Assembly: GCF_900747795.2 (NCBI RefSeq)
Contig: NC_041402.2
Location: 195,463,489-195,527,488, forward strand
Length of the DNA stretch: 64,000 bases
From: Erpetoichthys calabaricus
Lineage: Eukaryota > Chordata > Cladistia > Polypteriformes > Polypteridae
Direction: 5' to 3'
The position numbers and the translations under genes were made by a program. The notes beneath the pieces were generated by a model that saw only the letters and a program-made list of their open reading frames with translations, had not been told where the DNA came from and made no database searches. The stretch's first letter is position 1. Each line of letters starts with the position of its first letter. Below, one piece after another: positions 11,701 through 31,799 of the stretch.

Positions 11701-13100
11701 CGACGTGAGAGTCAAACCACGAGCACCTCAGGAGCTACCGTAAGTTGTGCAGGGATGTGACCTTGGGTTGCTAGTTAACCGACCCTGAAGTCTCACCAGG
11801 TGACATCACCGAGTGGCGGGGTACCAGCTGGGGACGCGGTTCATTTGCTGCCCACCTGAGACGTCTCCTTTGGGCAGGTTGAGGTGTTTCGGGTTTCAAA
11901 CTGAAGCTTTCAACTTTGTACTGCTGGGTTCAGACGTCGATTAGAGTCGATTGTCTGCTTTGTCGACGCTCGTTCTCGTTCTCGACTTCCACTTCTTTCA
12001 ATCTGCAACTGTAGCCTCTTGGCACCTCTTGCCAGACCCAAAAGGACCAGACAGGAGGCCATCGAAATCCCACCGCTGAGGCCAACCTGAACAAGAAGCC
12101 CCAAGGGTGTGCGTAGCAATGTCACCGCCGTGTTTATTTCATCACTTCCTGTGATGTCACCGCCGTGACGACTGGGGTCACATGAGCAGAACGCGATCTA
12201 AGAGGGTAAATGAAATCTCACAACAGAACACGTCACGAATGCTGGTAATGGAATCTGAAAGCACGAGAGCCGCGAAAGAGGCAGAGAGGAGGGGCCTGTG
12301 GACCACGAGCTCCGCTGACTTCATTTAAAGTGCAGATGTGTCTTCGTCCTCGCAGCTCCTCCTTGTTCACAATGAAGCACAGGGCCAGCTGTCTGGACCC
12401 CTCTTTCTAATACTCCTCACGTTTCGGGGGTCTTACCTTGACAGGTCTTTTACATGCCCGTCTCCCTTTTCACCCCGCCTCAAATGCCTGCTGGGCCAGA
12501 TGCCACAGTAAGGATGGCTGCTACTCTGTGCTCCTCTACCTGAAAACTGCCCATTCAACCTGCTCTCCAACTGCTGGCACTGCATGTACTTCTAAATAAA
12601 CGAAACGATCAGGTCTGTCCTGCTTGTTTGCTTTTCTTACTCGATCTGTGAAGGCAGACAGAGACGTGGAGTCACATGGCATTCATTCATTTTGACAGCT
12701 GCACTTGAAACATTTCTGCTTGTGCTGGCACCGGAAAGTGGCGACGTGTAGCATGCTGGTCAGGTGTGCAGGGACGACTCGCCCGGTAATCCATACATGT
12801 GGTGACGCCATGGCTGCTGGGACTGCTACTCTGTGAAAAGAACCACCGTCAGCATGGCACTTGCCCTCTGGCTCTGGAGGTGCCCACTGCTGCCTACCTG
12901 GACACACTCGAGGACATGAGACACGCGTGGCCGGTGCCACTTGAGGCTTTCATTTGCCTTCTTACTGAGGGGGTGGGGTGTCTTTTAACCATTTCTCACC
13001 CAGGTGGGCCGCATTGTGTTGTGCATTTCTTGTCATCAGCAGTGGGACACTTTGGAAGTTCTTGCTGCTGCCATCCATAAATATGTGAATGGGTGGTTTG
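11701..13100. other. gene-free stretch
   Basis: No gene, RNA or repeat family could be supported. Composition is ordinary. Confidence 0.35.
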
Positions 13101-13104
13101 GAGG

Positions 13105-15140
13105 GAATGTGCAGCAGAACAAGAGAAGAACTGAGGAGAGAAGGGAGAGGCCATTAGGCCCACCAAAGCGCGCCAGGCCTGTTCACAGAGCTCCTCCACA
13201 AGAACATCAAGTCCAGCTGTGAAGACCCCAAAAGTCCTCCTGCCCACCACACTACCCGGCCACTTCTTCCATGTGTCGGTGGCTCTCTGTGTGTTGGTGC
13301 CAACTCAGCTTGTCACCCGTGATTGTAAGATGGCAGCCGAGCGAACTCCTTTCCCAATTTTAAAGTCTTCATCTCCATCCCTTCAGGCTCCTCTCACTAC
13401 TCGGACTACTCTGCTTATTATTATGACCCTCGAGTGAACCCCTCTTAGCTGTCCAGACCCTCAGGTGCTTGTTGGTTTGTTTTTTTTTTTGTCCCCTTGC
13501 CGCCATATTGGTTGGGTTTTTGCCACATTTCTGGTGTTATATTTTATTTGCCGGCCACTTGACTGGATGTCACTGTGTCACTTCTGTCCATGTCCTTGTC
13601 ATTTGTTGGGTCACTGGTGCGCAGTACATTCTATCTGAGCTCTGGATAATTTCTGAAAAGAGAACTCCGGTTATTAGTAGGAAGACCTCTTCTCATCTTC
13701 GACGTGCGGCTTCAGTGACTTTCTTTCTTAGTTTCCGAGTCTTGTTTGTGACTCCTTATAAAGTCCTCATCGCCACCACCTGAGCCCATCTTTGTTTGGT
13801 GTTCAGAGCAGTTGTTGGGGCTTTTGTGTAATTTGGAGACCCTCACTGCCCCCAGTTCCCCAGATGAGGCCTCACCAGTGCATTATGAACCCTGAGCAGA
13901 ACCTCCTGTGGCTTGTACTGGACACATCAAGGCGCTATATAACCTGACAGTCTGTTAGCCTTCTTAATGGTTTCTGGATGTCGACACTGACCAGTCCACT
14001 ACAACTCCCAGGTCCTTCTCCTAAGGTGGTCTCTGAATTTTCAGACCACCGTGGACCACTGGGGGGCACACAGCTGCCCTAACCCAACACAGACAGGCAG
14101 AGACGCGAGTTCAGCTCTTCTTCTTCCTCACTCCCCAAAACACAGGACAACATCACAGTGCAATTCACAGTCCTTTCTTTCCTTCCTTTTCCCAGTCCTT
14201 CCTTCCTCCTCCTCCTCCTCCTCTTCCTCACAAGCTTCATCCTTCTTCCTCCCGCCTCTGGCTACTTGGAGTGAGGCGGCTCCTTTTTAGCAGACCCTGG
14301 GAGTGTTCCAAGGGGCTCATTAATCAGACCTGGAATCATAAACCCCCAACCCCATAGGTCTACTGGAGCTCCCCCGGCGGTCCCCGTGGAATCCAACAGG
14401 GGAGCAGCAGACTCCAACTCCCAGCATGCCCTACAGGAATCCATGTTGCCACCGCTGCCCTCTAGTGTCCTGCAGAAGGTAGTGCCCTGCCGATGCTCTC
14501 TCTCTCTCTGTCTGTCTTGGTCCTTCCATGCAGCTGGTGTCCCAGCCTGGTAATGCCCGTGGCTGCCCGTCACACCTTCCATTGTGTATTCAAACCTCAC
14601 ATTTTCATTTGCTGACATTCCATTTTATCGAGCCTGCATTCTTCGTTATCTACCTTACCATCACCTTCAGACATTACCAGCTCATTTCTCAGAGTTCTTT
14701 ATATGTATTAACAATAGCAGCAGCCCAGCGCTCATCCTGGACAGACACCACAATCTCCGTGTTCTCCAGAAGCTCCGCTCCCCATAATCCTTTGCTCCCC
14801 AGGTCCAGACCCAGCCTTGAATGCCCGCTGCTCTCATTCTAACAGCTGGCCTCTGATGTGGCATCTTGCCAAGTTCTGACTATCAGGACGGACCACTTCG
14901 TCTGTCACCAACACCACCCCCCCAACAGGTATCTGCCTGTGCCGTTTCCTCATACTCAGAATTTCAGAACGTCATTCAACCAGAGCCTCGTCATCTGAGC
15001 CCGTGCTGACTGCTCACTTGCACTCCACACCTTGGCGCAGGCCCACTGATCTGCCAGCCTCAATTACTTTCATGACTTTACACCATGAGGCTCATGAAGC
15101 TTATTGGCCTGCGGGTCACATAATGGGGGTCACATATGTC
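13105..15140 (-). mobile_element. CR1/L3-like LINE relic, fragmented
   Basis: Several blocks in order match, on the minus strand, the ORF2 and 3' region of a CR1/L3-type non-LTR retrotransposon. The piece 13130-13280 is the 'gaggccattaggccca...ctccacaagaacatcaagtc' region. The piece near 13860-13880 is antisense to the L-V-R-P-H-L-E-Y-C type motif (gatgaggcctcaccagtgc). Others lie at 13925-14050, 14575-14720 and about 14995-15130. Unrelated sequence and a TCC-rich tract separate the blocks, and no frame survives. Fragments of the same family occur at 24790 and 51700. Confidence 0.5.
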
Positions 15141-15619
15141 ATTTGTGCTGCCTGCCGTTGGACCTTACGGTCACAAACACTAAGGATCATCAGAACGACA
15201 GGTGAAGGCGATCACTCAGCATAAAGCAGGTCTGGGGTTGCAAATCTGACGTCCAGGGCACCTAAAGGGGCATCAGAATGTGCAGATGGCGCCAGGGCTG
15301 ATCCATGCAGCATCTTTCAAATCACTCAGGACCTCCCTGACTGTCCCCAAAACTGCTTGGAGGTTATCAAATAATTCACCCGTGAAACTTCAAGGAGAAA
15401 ACACAACTTCTTACAATATAAAGCCAGATCGCTGTGGTCAGGACGTGTGGCACCGGCAGTCCAGCCAGTCAAGCCGCTCACTTTCATTTTATGAATGCGG
15501 CTGTCAGATGTTCCTCCTGAGTGGTCCTTGCCTCGCGTGACGTGTGCTTAGAGGAGCAGAGCAGGTCAGCCCGTCGGCCACCGATACCACAGGACCATCA
15601 GGGTCAGCGTTTCTAGAGG

Positions 15620-15790
15620 AGTGCAGGGTGGCGCAGTGGTTGGAGCGTTTGAACCTCACTCCTAATTGTTGTCTCTGTGGCATTTCTATGTTCTCCCCGT
15701 GTTTGTGGGGCCCATCTTTCCACCTCCTCAAAGACGTGCATGTTAGGCCCCAGGATAGCAGTCACAGTGCTGGCTTTGATCAATGGGGGT
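15620..15790 (+). repeat. SINE-like repeat, tRNA-type head
   Basis: Begins gggtggcgcagtggttgg (A-box-like tggcgcagtgg), continues with tttgaacctcactcc in the B-box position, then tatgttctccccgtgtttgt. This is the same order as the other copies. It shows moderate decay. Confidence 0.6.
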
Positions 15791-15869
15791 TTGTGAATGG
15801 GGGTCCCCACCACCTTACGCCCCCCCTGTCTGTCTGTTGTACCCCACTGTCTCACTGACCTTTCACATG

Positions 15870-17020
15870 TATGCACAGCTCTTGTGGCACAGCATGAACC
15901 TGTCATGCCACAGCTTCTCAGTGTACACAATAAAAGAAAAGAAAGTGGCACAGAGATCCCTGACCGGCCCCCGCCGCGCCCTCTCTGGTTTTGTTTAGCC
16001 CCCCGTTTCCATGGTTACCAAGCACAGTGAATAAAGCCGAGAACTCGCTCACCCTAAAGTAAGGATCTGCGATAAGAAATCAGAGAGCGGCAATTAGCAA
16101 ATCTTACAAAAGACCCCCAGATCAAGTTCAAGTTTACCCTCACGTGTATGGAATGTCACACAATTCTTACCTGAATGAGTCGCCGATGTGAAACACCCAG
16201 CCGCTCTCTGGTGCCACAGTCAGCCCGTAATCGCTAAGAGCCCTGCTGGGTAATTCACAAAAAAGCACAACACGCTGGGCAAAGGAGAAAGGAGCCCAGA
16301 CATAAACACCTGTCCATGAGCAGAGGGGGGGACACGTGAGCCTCGAGGTGCCACATTACTGGGAACACATCCTGAAGAGGTGGCATACGTAGGAAAGGCG
16401 CTATATAACCGGCCTACAAGGTGACACAGCACGGCCGAATGAAACCTCACTCAGGACTCTCTGTTAGGACCACTTTGGTTTTTATTTCTCATGTTGGCAC
16501 TGAGAGGGTCCTCAGTATGCAGGGTCTCAAATCAAAAAAAGCATATCCATCAAGTCATTTCAAGCGGCGCTGACTGTCGTAACGCTGTGTGGTCAGGCCG
16601 TGCACATCACCTGATTAGTGGAGCGGCCAACAAAGCTGAAAGCTGGAGAACAGCAGCGTAACGCCATCTTTAACACACCAATGCCAGCTTAGGACAAGTG
16701 ATAATACTGACACACTATATAGCGCCTTCCCCATGCTGAAAATGCATACACTTGGTACAAGGCCTAGAAAGAGCCTGGCAGACTCCCTGGTAGAACAGAA
16801 CACATATACAAATATACAATATATAAATATTGTCACACACGTGCTCATGGGAGACGGTCAACAGGCTCAAGTAAAGTCACAGCCGGACCAGGGCTCTTGG
16901 TACTGCCACCTGATGCTTTCTCCTCTTGTGCCACTGCAGGACACCTGAAGAACCTGCCAATCAATGACCTCATCTCCAGTCCAGAGATCATTTTAGGTCT
17001 CCAGACCATCTTTCTCAATA
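15870..17020. repeat. duplicated segment, copy A (upstream of TRUB2)
   Basis: About 0.95 kb aligns by eye, in the same orientation, with 52340-53020. Shared landmarks are the cacaataaaagaaa block, accggcccccgcc, ctctctggttttgtttagcc, gtttccat(g/a)gttacc, the aattcttacctgaa block, ctctctggtgccac, aaaggcgctata and a diverged agcctgg...tcc(c/g)tggta region near 16770. Identity is high in the first 350 bp and falls later. The RTE fragment from 16890 interrupts copy A only. Confidence 0.75.
16171..16243 (-). other. exon-like segment inside the duplicated block
   Basis: On the minus strand a stop-free run of about 24 codons reads ALSDYGLTVAPESGWVFHIG, then DSF, and ends at a perfect donor (ag|gtaagaatt). 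The copy at 52606-52678 keeps the frame and the donor with about seven residue changes. No family is recognised. It may be an exon of an unidentified or dead gene. Confidence 0.25.
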
Positions 17021-17460
17021 TCTTTGTGTCCTCGTCGTCTTGTTCTGTCACACCCGTCACCTGCATGTCCTCTCTCACCACATCCATAAACCTCCTCTTA
17101 GGCCTTCCTCTTCTCCTCTTCCCTGGTAGCTCTATCCTTAGCACCCTTCTCTCTCCTCTGCACAAACCAACGCCATCTCGCCTCTCTGACTTTGTCTCCC
17201 ACCCATCCCACCTGAGCTGACCCTCTCATGTCCTCATTTCTAATCCTGTCCATCCTCGTCACACCCAATGTAAATCTCAGCATCTTTAACTCTGCCACCT
17301 CCAGCTCTGTCTCCTGTGCCACCGTCTCCAGCCCTTATCACATAGCTGGTCTCACTACCATCCTGTAGATCTTCCCTGTCACTCTTGCTGATGCCCGTCT
17401 GTCACAAATCACACCTGACACTCTTCTCCACCCACACCACCCTGCCTGCACTCTCTTTTT
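16890..17460 (-). mobile_element. RTE-clade LINE, 3' part of ORF2
   Basis: Translated on the minus strand, this gives the C-terminal signature of RTE reverse-transcriptase ORFs: ELEVAELKMLRFTLGVTRMD, then RIRNEDMRG, REARWRWF, and LPGKRRRGRPKRRFMDVVRE. The frame shifts between these blocks, so it is a dead, 5'-truncated copy. A related fragment lies at 50855-51085. Confidence 0.85.
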
Positions 17461-17489
17461 TTAAGGATAAATTTGCCATTTTTGCCCAC

Positions 17490-17755
17490 CATTTTACACT
17501 GAATAACCCATAATGACAAAGTGAAGACACGTTTGCACAAAGGTTTTCAAATTTATTAAAGTTCAAACCTGAAATCAGTTATTCATAGGAGTATTCCGAT
17601 CCTTCATTCCAAACTGTGCAGAAGCCCCATTGGAGTATTCCCAGCTTTGAGGCTTCTTGGCTAACACTCTACAAGCTTTACAACCCCCGGATTTGGGCAG
17701 TTCATCCCCTTTGTCCTGGCAGATCCCCTCCAGCCCCATTAGACTGGATCAATCA
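17490..17755. mobile_element. Tc1-like transposon end fragment
   Basis: The sequence ctgaataacccataatgaca, a lagging tttattaaa, and gtattcccagctttgaggct match the terminal regions of a common fish Tc1-like family. No transposase remains. Confidence 0.55.
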
Positions 17756-17869
17756 AAAAGCAATCAATTAAGAGATCACAAAAAATGAATTATTTATGGT
17801 TACAAAACTATTTGTATCAGTACTTTATTAAATCAAACAATTGTCTGTATTATCTAAAATATATCTTTT

Positions 17870-18050
17870 ACATATCGATGACTGAGCAGGTTAGAAATAA
17901 GGAGTTGATGACCTAAGATCAGGCAATATGGACAGAGAAGGAAGGAGAAGTTAAACAGAGATCCAAGTCAGTAAAACCTTCAAAGGTGTTGACTTGGCAG
18001 AATTCATTCAGTGAAAGAGTGAATTACCTGTTTTGAGTGGAAGTGTGGGT
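17870..18050. repeat. duplicated segment, copy A continued
   Basis: Aligns with 54040-54215. Shared landmarks are gatnactgan, agatccaag, caaaggtg and attcattcagt(g/t)aa...agtgaa. It is diverged (about two thirds identical by eye) but collinear with the block at 15870. Confidence 0.5.
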
Positions 18051-18118
18051 GTGGATGTCTACATGAGCGGTGCGTCCTGTTTTTCTTAGGCGCCTTTACA
18101 GTCGGAATTCTCCCAAAG

Positions 18119-18198
18119 GCATCTGGGAAACGTAGTCTTTAAAGTTTAACAACTGGCGCATGTGCAGAAAACGCCGCTAGAAAAACGCGCATGCTCAC
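18119..18198 (+). promoter_or_regulatory. TRUB2 promoter elements (ZNF143-like, two NRF1-like)
   Basis: gcatctgggaaacgtagt at 18119-18136 resembles the reverse form of the ZNF143/SBS motif (ACTACAATTCCCAGAATGC). Two NRF1-like GCGCATGYNC sites follow, at 18156-18165 (gcgcatgtgc) and 18187-18196 (gcgcatgctc). The sequence is CpG-rich up to the start codon at 18279 and I see no TATA box. NRF1 is a common regulator of nuclear genes for mitochondrial proteins, which suits TRUB2. These are motif matches only. Confidence 0.5.
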
Positions 18199-18278
18199 AA
18201 CGTTCGACTTTGAAACGTCATCAGCAGCGACGGGACCGCGAAAGGCTGACACGCGAGGCGCCGCTGTTTTCGCGAGCC

Positions 18279-28264
<9,986 letters not shown>

Positions 28265-28358
28265 TTATGGGGTGACACGTGGCGCCCCGCCGGCTGGGAG
28301 ATGAGAGACACCATTTACAAGAGGAATTGTGCGGCTTCTGGGAAGCTAAAGACTGGAG

Positions 28359-28364
28359 ATTAAA
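28359..28364 (+). terminator. possible TRUB2 polyadenylation signal
   Basis: ATTAAA, the common variant of the poly(A) hexamer, about 95 nt after the stop codon. There is no better hexamer nearby. Confidence 0.4.
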
Positions 28365-28789
28365 AGGTACACTTGTGACAGGCGTGTGGGCTTCTGCTTA
28401 CCTGTGCAGGTGACACAGAGAGGTTCATGGGCGTGGGAGTGTCAGTGTGGCTGAGGTGGCTGTGTGGTAGTACCAGGTGAGCCACAGCAACAAGGCTGAG
28501 AGCCAATTCAGAGTTTGGTGACCGCCATCTTCTTTAGGTGACAGACATACGTTTGCCATGTTCCAATGTGGCAGCCTGCCCATTATGATACTTGGACAGG
28601 TTGAGTTTAGATACAAAGACTTTCTAGCACGTTGGGTTTGGAATTGTGACAATCTGCTAAGCACATCTGGGGGCGCCAACCCAACAGGTGACCCCTGCCC
28701 TGCACAGCTTGTATTGTTTTGCAGCTTTGGACCCGTTTTCAGCTGGCACAGCTACCTGGAGCACCTGTAGACACTCCAGTTAAGGTCAC
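28365..28789. other. gene-free stretch downstream of TRUB2
   Basis: No feature recognised. Confidence 0.35.
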
Positions 28790-29450
28790 TGTGCCGGATT
28801 TGGTCCCACAGAAGGGGTGAGCACTGAATGTGCCAACAGTATCACCATGTGTGCCACCTTCATGCCATTCAGAGAGATTTTTCTGAGCTAAATGCAGCAT
28901 TTGACTTTGCCTCTTCCTCCTTCACAGTTCCAAGGTGGCCATCTGCTTAATTGGCGTTTCATTTTGTTTGTCACCTCACCATTGGCAACTAACAACCCCA
29001 TTGTGGAAAGACTGCCCTCTGTTGGCAGTTGAGAAGGGACGATTGTCACGCCCTGAGTGAGTGTGACAGAAACTGGTTTAAACAGAATTTTGACACACGA
29101 GAGTTAGCCATGCCATCAGTTTGTCACTCGTTTCTTGAGGTGACTGCTATGCTGTCCTGATGTCTCGGTCACATCTGTCGTAAAGGTTGTCCAGGTTTCG
29201 GCTTCAGCACTGCGACTCGGTGGTTTGTTCTGGATCATCACAAGTCACATGTAAAGAAGCTCTTCCTGGCTTCAGTTCTGAATGCACTTAACCGTTTACC
29301 TGGCATGCCATGAAAGGCGCCTAATCAGACACACTGCCGCACTCCTGTGGATGCCCTCCTCGTTTGTCCTGCCCCTTCTTGCCCATTTTGCACCAGTTTG
29401 CATTTTAAACCAACACGTAAATTGTAGGCCGTAATGAGAAGCAGTCGATC
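28790..29450. repeat. duplicated segment, copy A (downstream of TRUB2)
   Basis: Aligns with 54296-54780 in the same orientation: accatgtgtgccacctt, atgccattca, cacagttc, ttggcagt, and later ggcatgccatgaaaggcgc and cttcttgcccatt are shared. Together with 15870-18050 it forms the two flanks of TRUB2. Confidence 0.65.
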
Positions 29451-29914
29451 ATCTGGCTGACTGCGCTGCGATGATGGGCACCTCTCCAGGCGCCTGTGTT
29501 GAGTGTCAGCGGAGTTCACATGGTGTGGCTTCGCCCCCCATGACAGCCATCTGGCAGAGAGTGCCACCTACTGCCACCTGACAGTCTCATGACATTACAT
29601 TAAGTTTCAGTCCGTTTAAGTGCGCTTTTGTTTTATTGGATTTTTGTTTTTTTACACTACTTTGATTTTTTCCAGTTTTTCTTCAAATTTAATCAGTTGA
29701 GAGGCAATGAATCCCCTAAAGTGGTGGAGATGTTAGCAGTAAACTGCCAGAGGTTTCAATTTAAAGTTTAGCTTAGCAGAAACTGAAACAAAGAGGAAAA
29801 GTCAGAATACGACAAATGGGCCTTCACCAGGGAGCAGCCTACAGCAATTCAGTTAAATGAAGCCTTGCCAGCAATTTGCACAGGTGTCCTGACTTGTGTC
29901 GATTACTTGTGTCT

Positions 29915-31010
29915 TAAGGCAGAGTTGGAGCAGACGGTGTCACCACACCCTCTGAAGTCCGACTTGCACGGGCAGAGAACAAATAAAAACAAGTCACGGA
30001 ATCACCAGGTGTACAAAATCGGGTTCCAGTTTTTGATTCGTCTAAGTAGCCTGCACCTTCTGCTGATATCACAGAGTGCCAGTCACTAAAAGCTCGACCT
30101 CCCGCTGTTATTTTATGAATCCTTGGACTCGTAAGCAGACCGGCATCTTGAGATCTTAATGTCCGCTCAGGTGTGATAAGTTCAGACAAGTAAGCCGGAC
30201 CTCGGCCATTTAAGGCTTTATATGTTAAAAGGAGGATTTTAGAAATCCGCCCTAAACTTAACCGGGAGCCAGTGCTAGGACGCGAGGACTGGGGTTATGT
30301 GTTTGTATTTTCTCGTTCTTGTAATAATTCTTGCAGCAGCATTTTGGATTAACTGGAGGCTAATAAAGAACAGTTTGAACACCCAGTGAACACCACATTG
30401 CAGTAGTCAATCCTATGAGAATGAAACAATTGAATGAATTTCTCAGTATCTTCCAGATTTGGGAAACCCCTTAATATCCCAACATTTTTAAGATGGAAGA
30501 AACACGTTTTGGTCAATTTTGTATTGTGCACTTTAAACGACCTGCTAGAGTCAAAGATAATGCAGAGATTGTGCGCCAGTTCAGTAAAACTAAAGGTGAT
30601 TCCAGGTGCTCACAAGACATTCACTCCCTCCAACAGTGAACTCCTCTGTTTTATTGGTGCTGTTTAAAGACGAGTTGTGCTCCTCCATCCACTCCTTCAA
30701 TTCACTAACACATCCAATTAAAGACAACATCGGAGAAACTTCATTTGGTCTAAAAGAAAAGTAGAACTGGGCGTCATACGCGTACGAGTGAAAATGAACG
30801 TCTAATGAGAGACCCCAGTGACAGCCTGTAAAGTGACAACAGTGGGGGTCCGAGTCCTGAGCCCTGCGGGACGCCATATTGAACTTGTGTGTGTAATGAT
30901 GGGAGTCCTGGCAGCACATTTCTGTACTTACTGGACACCTCGCGAGCCCAGTGCCGGTGAGCAATGGTCAATGGTGTCAAACACTGCACTTCAGTCTTAA
31001 CAGCGTAATT
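29915..31010 (-). mobile_element. L2-clade LINE, reverse-transcriptase 3' half
   Basis: On the minus strand the blocks run in order: FDTIDH-like caaacactgcactt region (near 30985), VPQGSGLGPPLLSLY (the conserved VPQGSxLGPLLF), YDAQFYFSF in place of the catalytic YADDTQLY, then LNSTNKTE and, further on, ITPERTLRSQDAGLL...GGRAFSD. The DD of the YADD box is lost and the frame breaks repeatedly, so it is dead. It fills much of the TRUB2-ENTPD8 gap. Confidence 0.85.
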
Positions 31011-31143
31011 ACAGGGGGTATCAGAATGGTGTTGGTGCCGCCTCTGTACTGTGAATTTTGTGGAATTTCTTAAATAAATTGTGACGTGTGAGGTGACACT
31101 GAAGCTGACAGGCGACTTCTTTTTCCAAGTACTTTAGAGAGAA

Positions 31144-31686
31144 GGGGGGGGGGGGGGGGTCTCAAATTATGAAGTACGTGCGGCTATAGGGCTGCCGATG
31201 GACCCTTTTAGTGCAGCAGGTACTAATGAACTAGCGATGATGAGGCCGAGAGTGGGCGCTGCAGGGACAGCCCTTGTGCTTTTGTTGGCATGTGGGGGTC
31301 TCTCTAGAAATGAAAGTCAAGACTTCCTGAAGTGCTGCATCTTAAGGGGGGGGGGGCTAAAAGGGGACTGCTGGAAGTTGTGTAATGAAGTTCTGTTTTA
31401 AACTATTTTTGAAATGTTTGGGGCCCCCCCCCCCCCCCCCCCCCTTGTTAAAGTCGTGTGTCCTGCAGTGTTGGACCTCTGAGGTGGCCTTGTCAGATGG
31501 GCCATCGAGATTTGTGAAGAGGGTCACTTGGGTTCAGTTCTGGGTATTTTTGTATTTACCCCCATTTTTTGACACCCATTGCACACCTGGACGGGGGTCT
31601 CGCTTTGAATTGCATTTCCCAAGCTTTCTTCCACTTTTTATTTTCTCCCCCCTACAAGGGTCTTTTTTTGGGGGGGGGGGGGGGGG
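31144..31686. repeat. cluster of long G and C homopolymers
   Basis: G16 at 31144-31159, about G10 near 31347, C21 at 31424-31444 and G17 at 31670-31686. The runs alternate in strand, and both strands could form G-quadruplexes. Such runs are prone to length error in sequencing. Confidence 0.9.
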
Positions 31687-31689
31687 AGG

Positions 31690-31795
31690 TTTTCTAAGTC
31701 CATGCACAGGAGGACCGGGGAAGTGAACCCAGATGGGTCTCCTAACTGCGAGGCAGCAGTCCTACCCACTGCGCCACCGTGCCACCCAAAGCAAA
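31690..31795 (-). repeat. SINE-like repeat head, antisense
   Basis: The minus strand reads gggtggcacggtggcgcagt (A-box-like), then ggactgctgcctcgcagtta and ttcacttccccggtcctcc. This is the best preserved head of the SINE-like family in the window. Confidence 0.7.
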
Positions 31796-31799
31796 GCAG

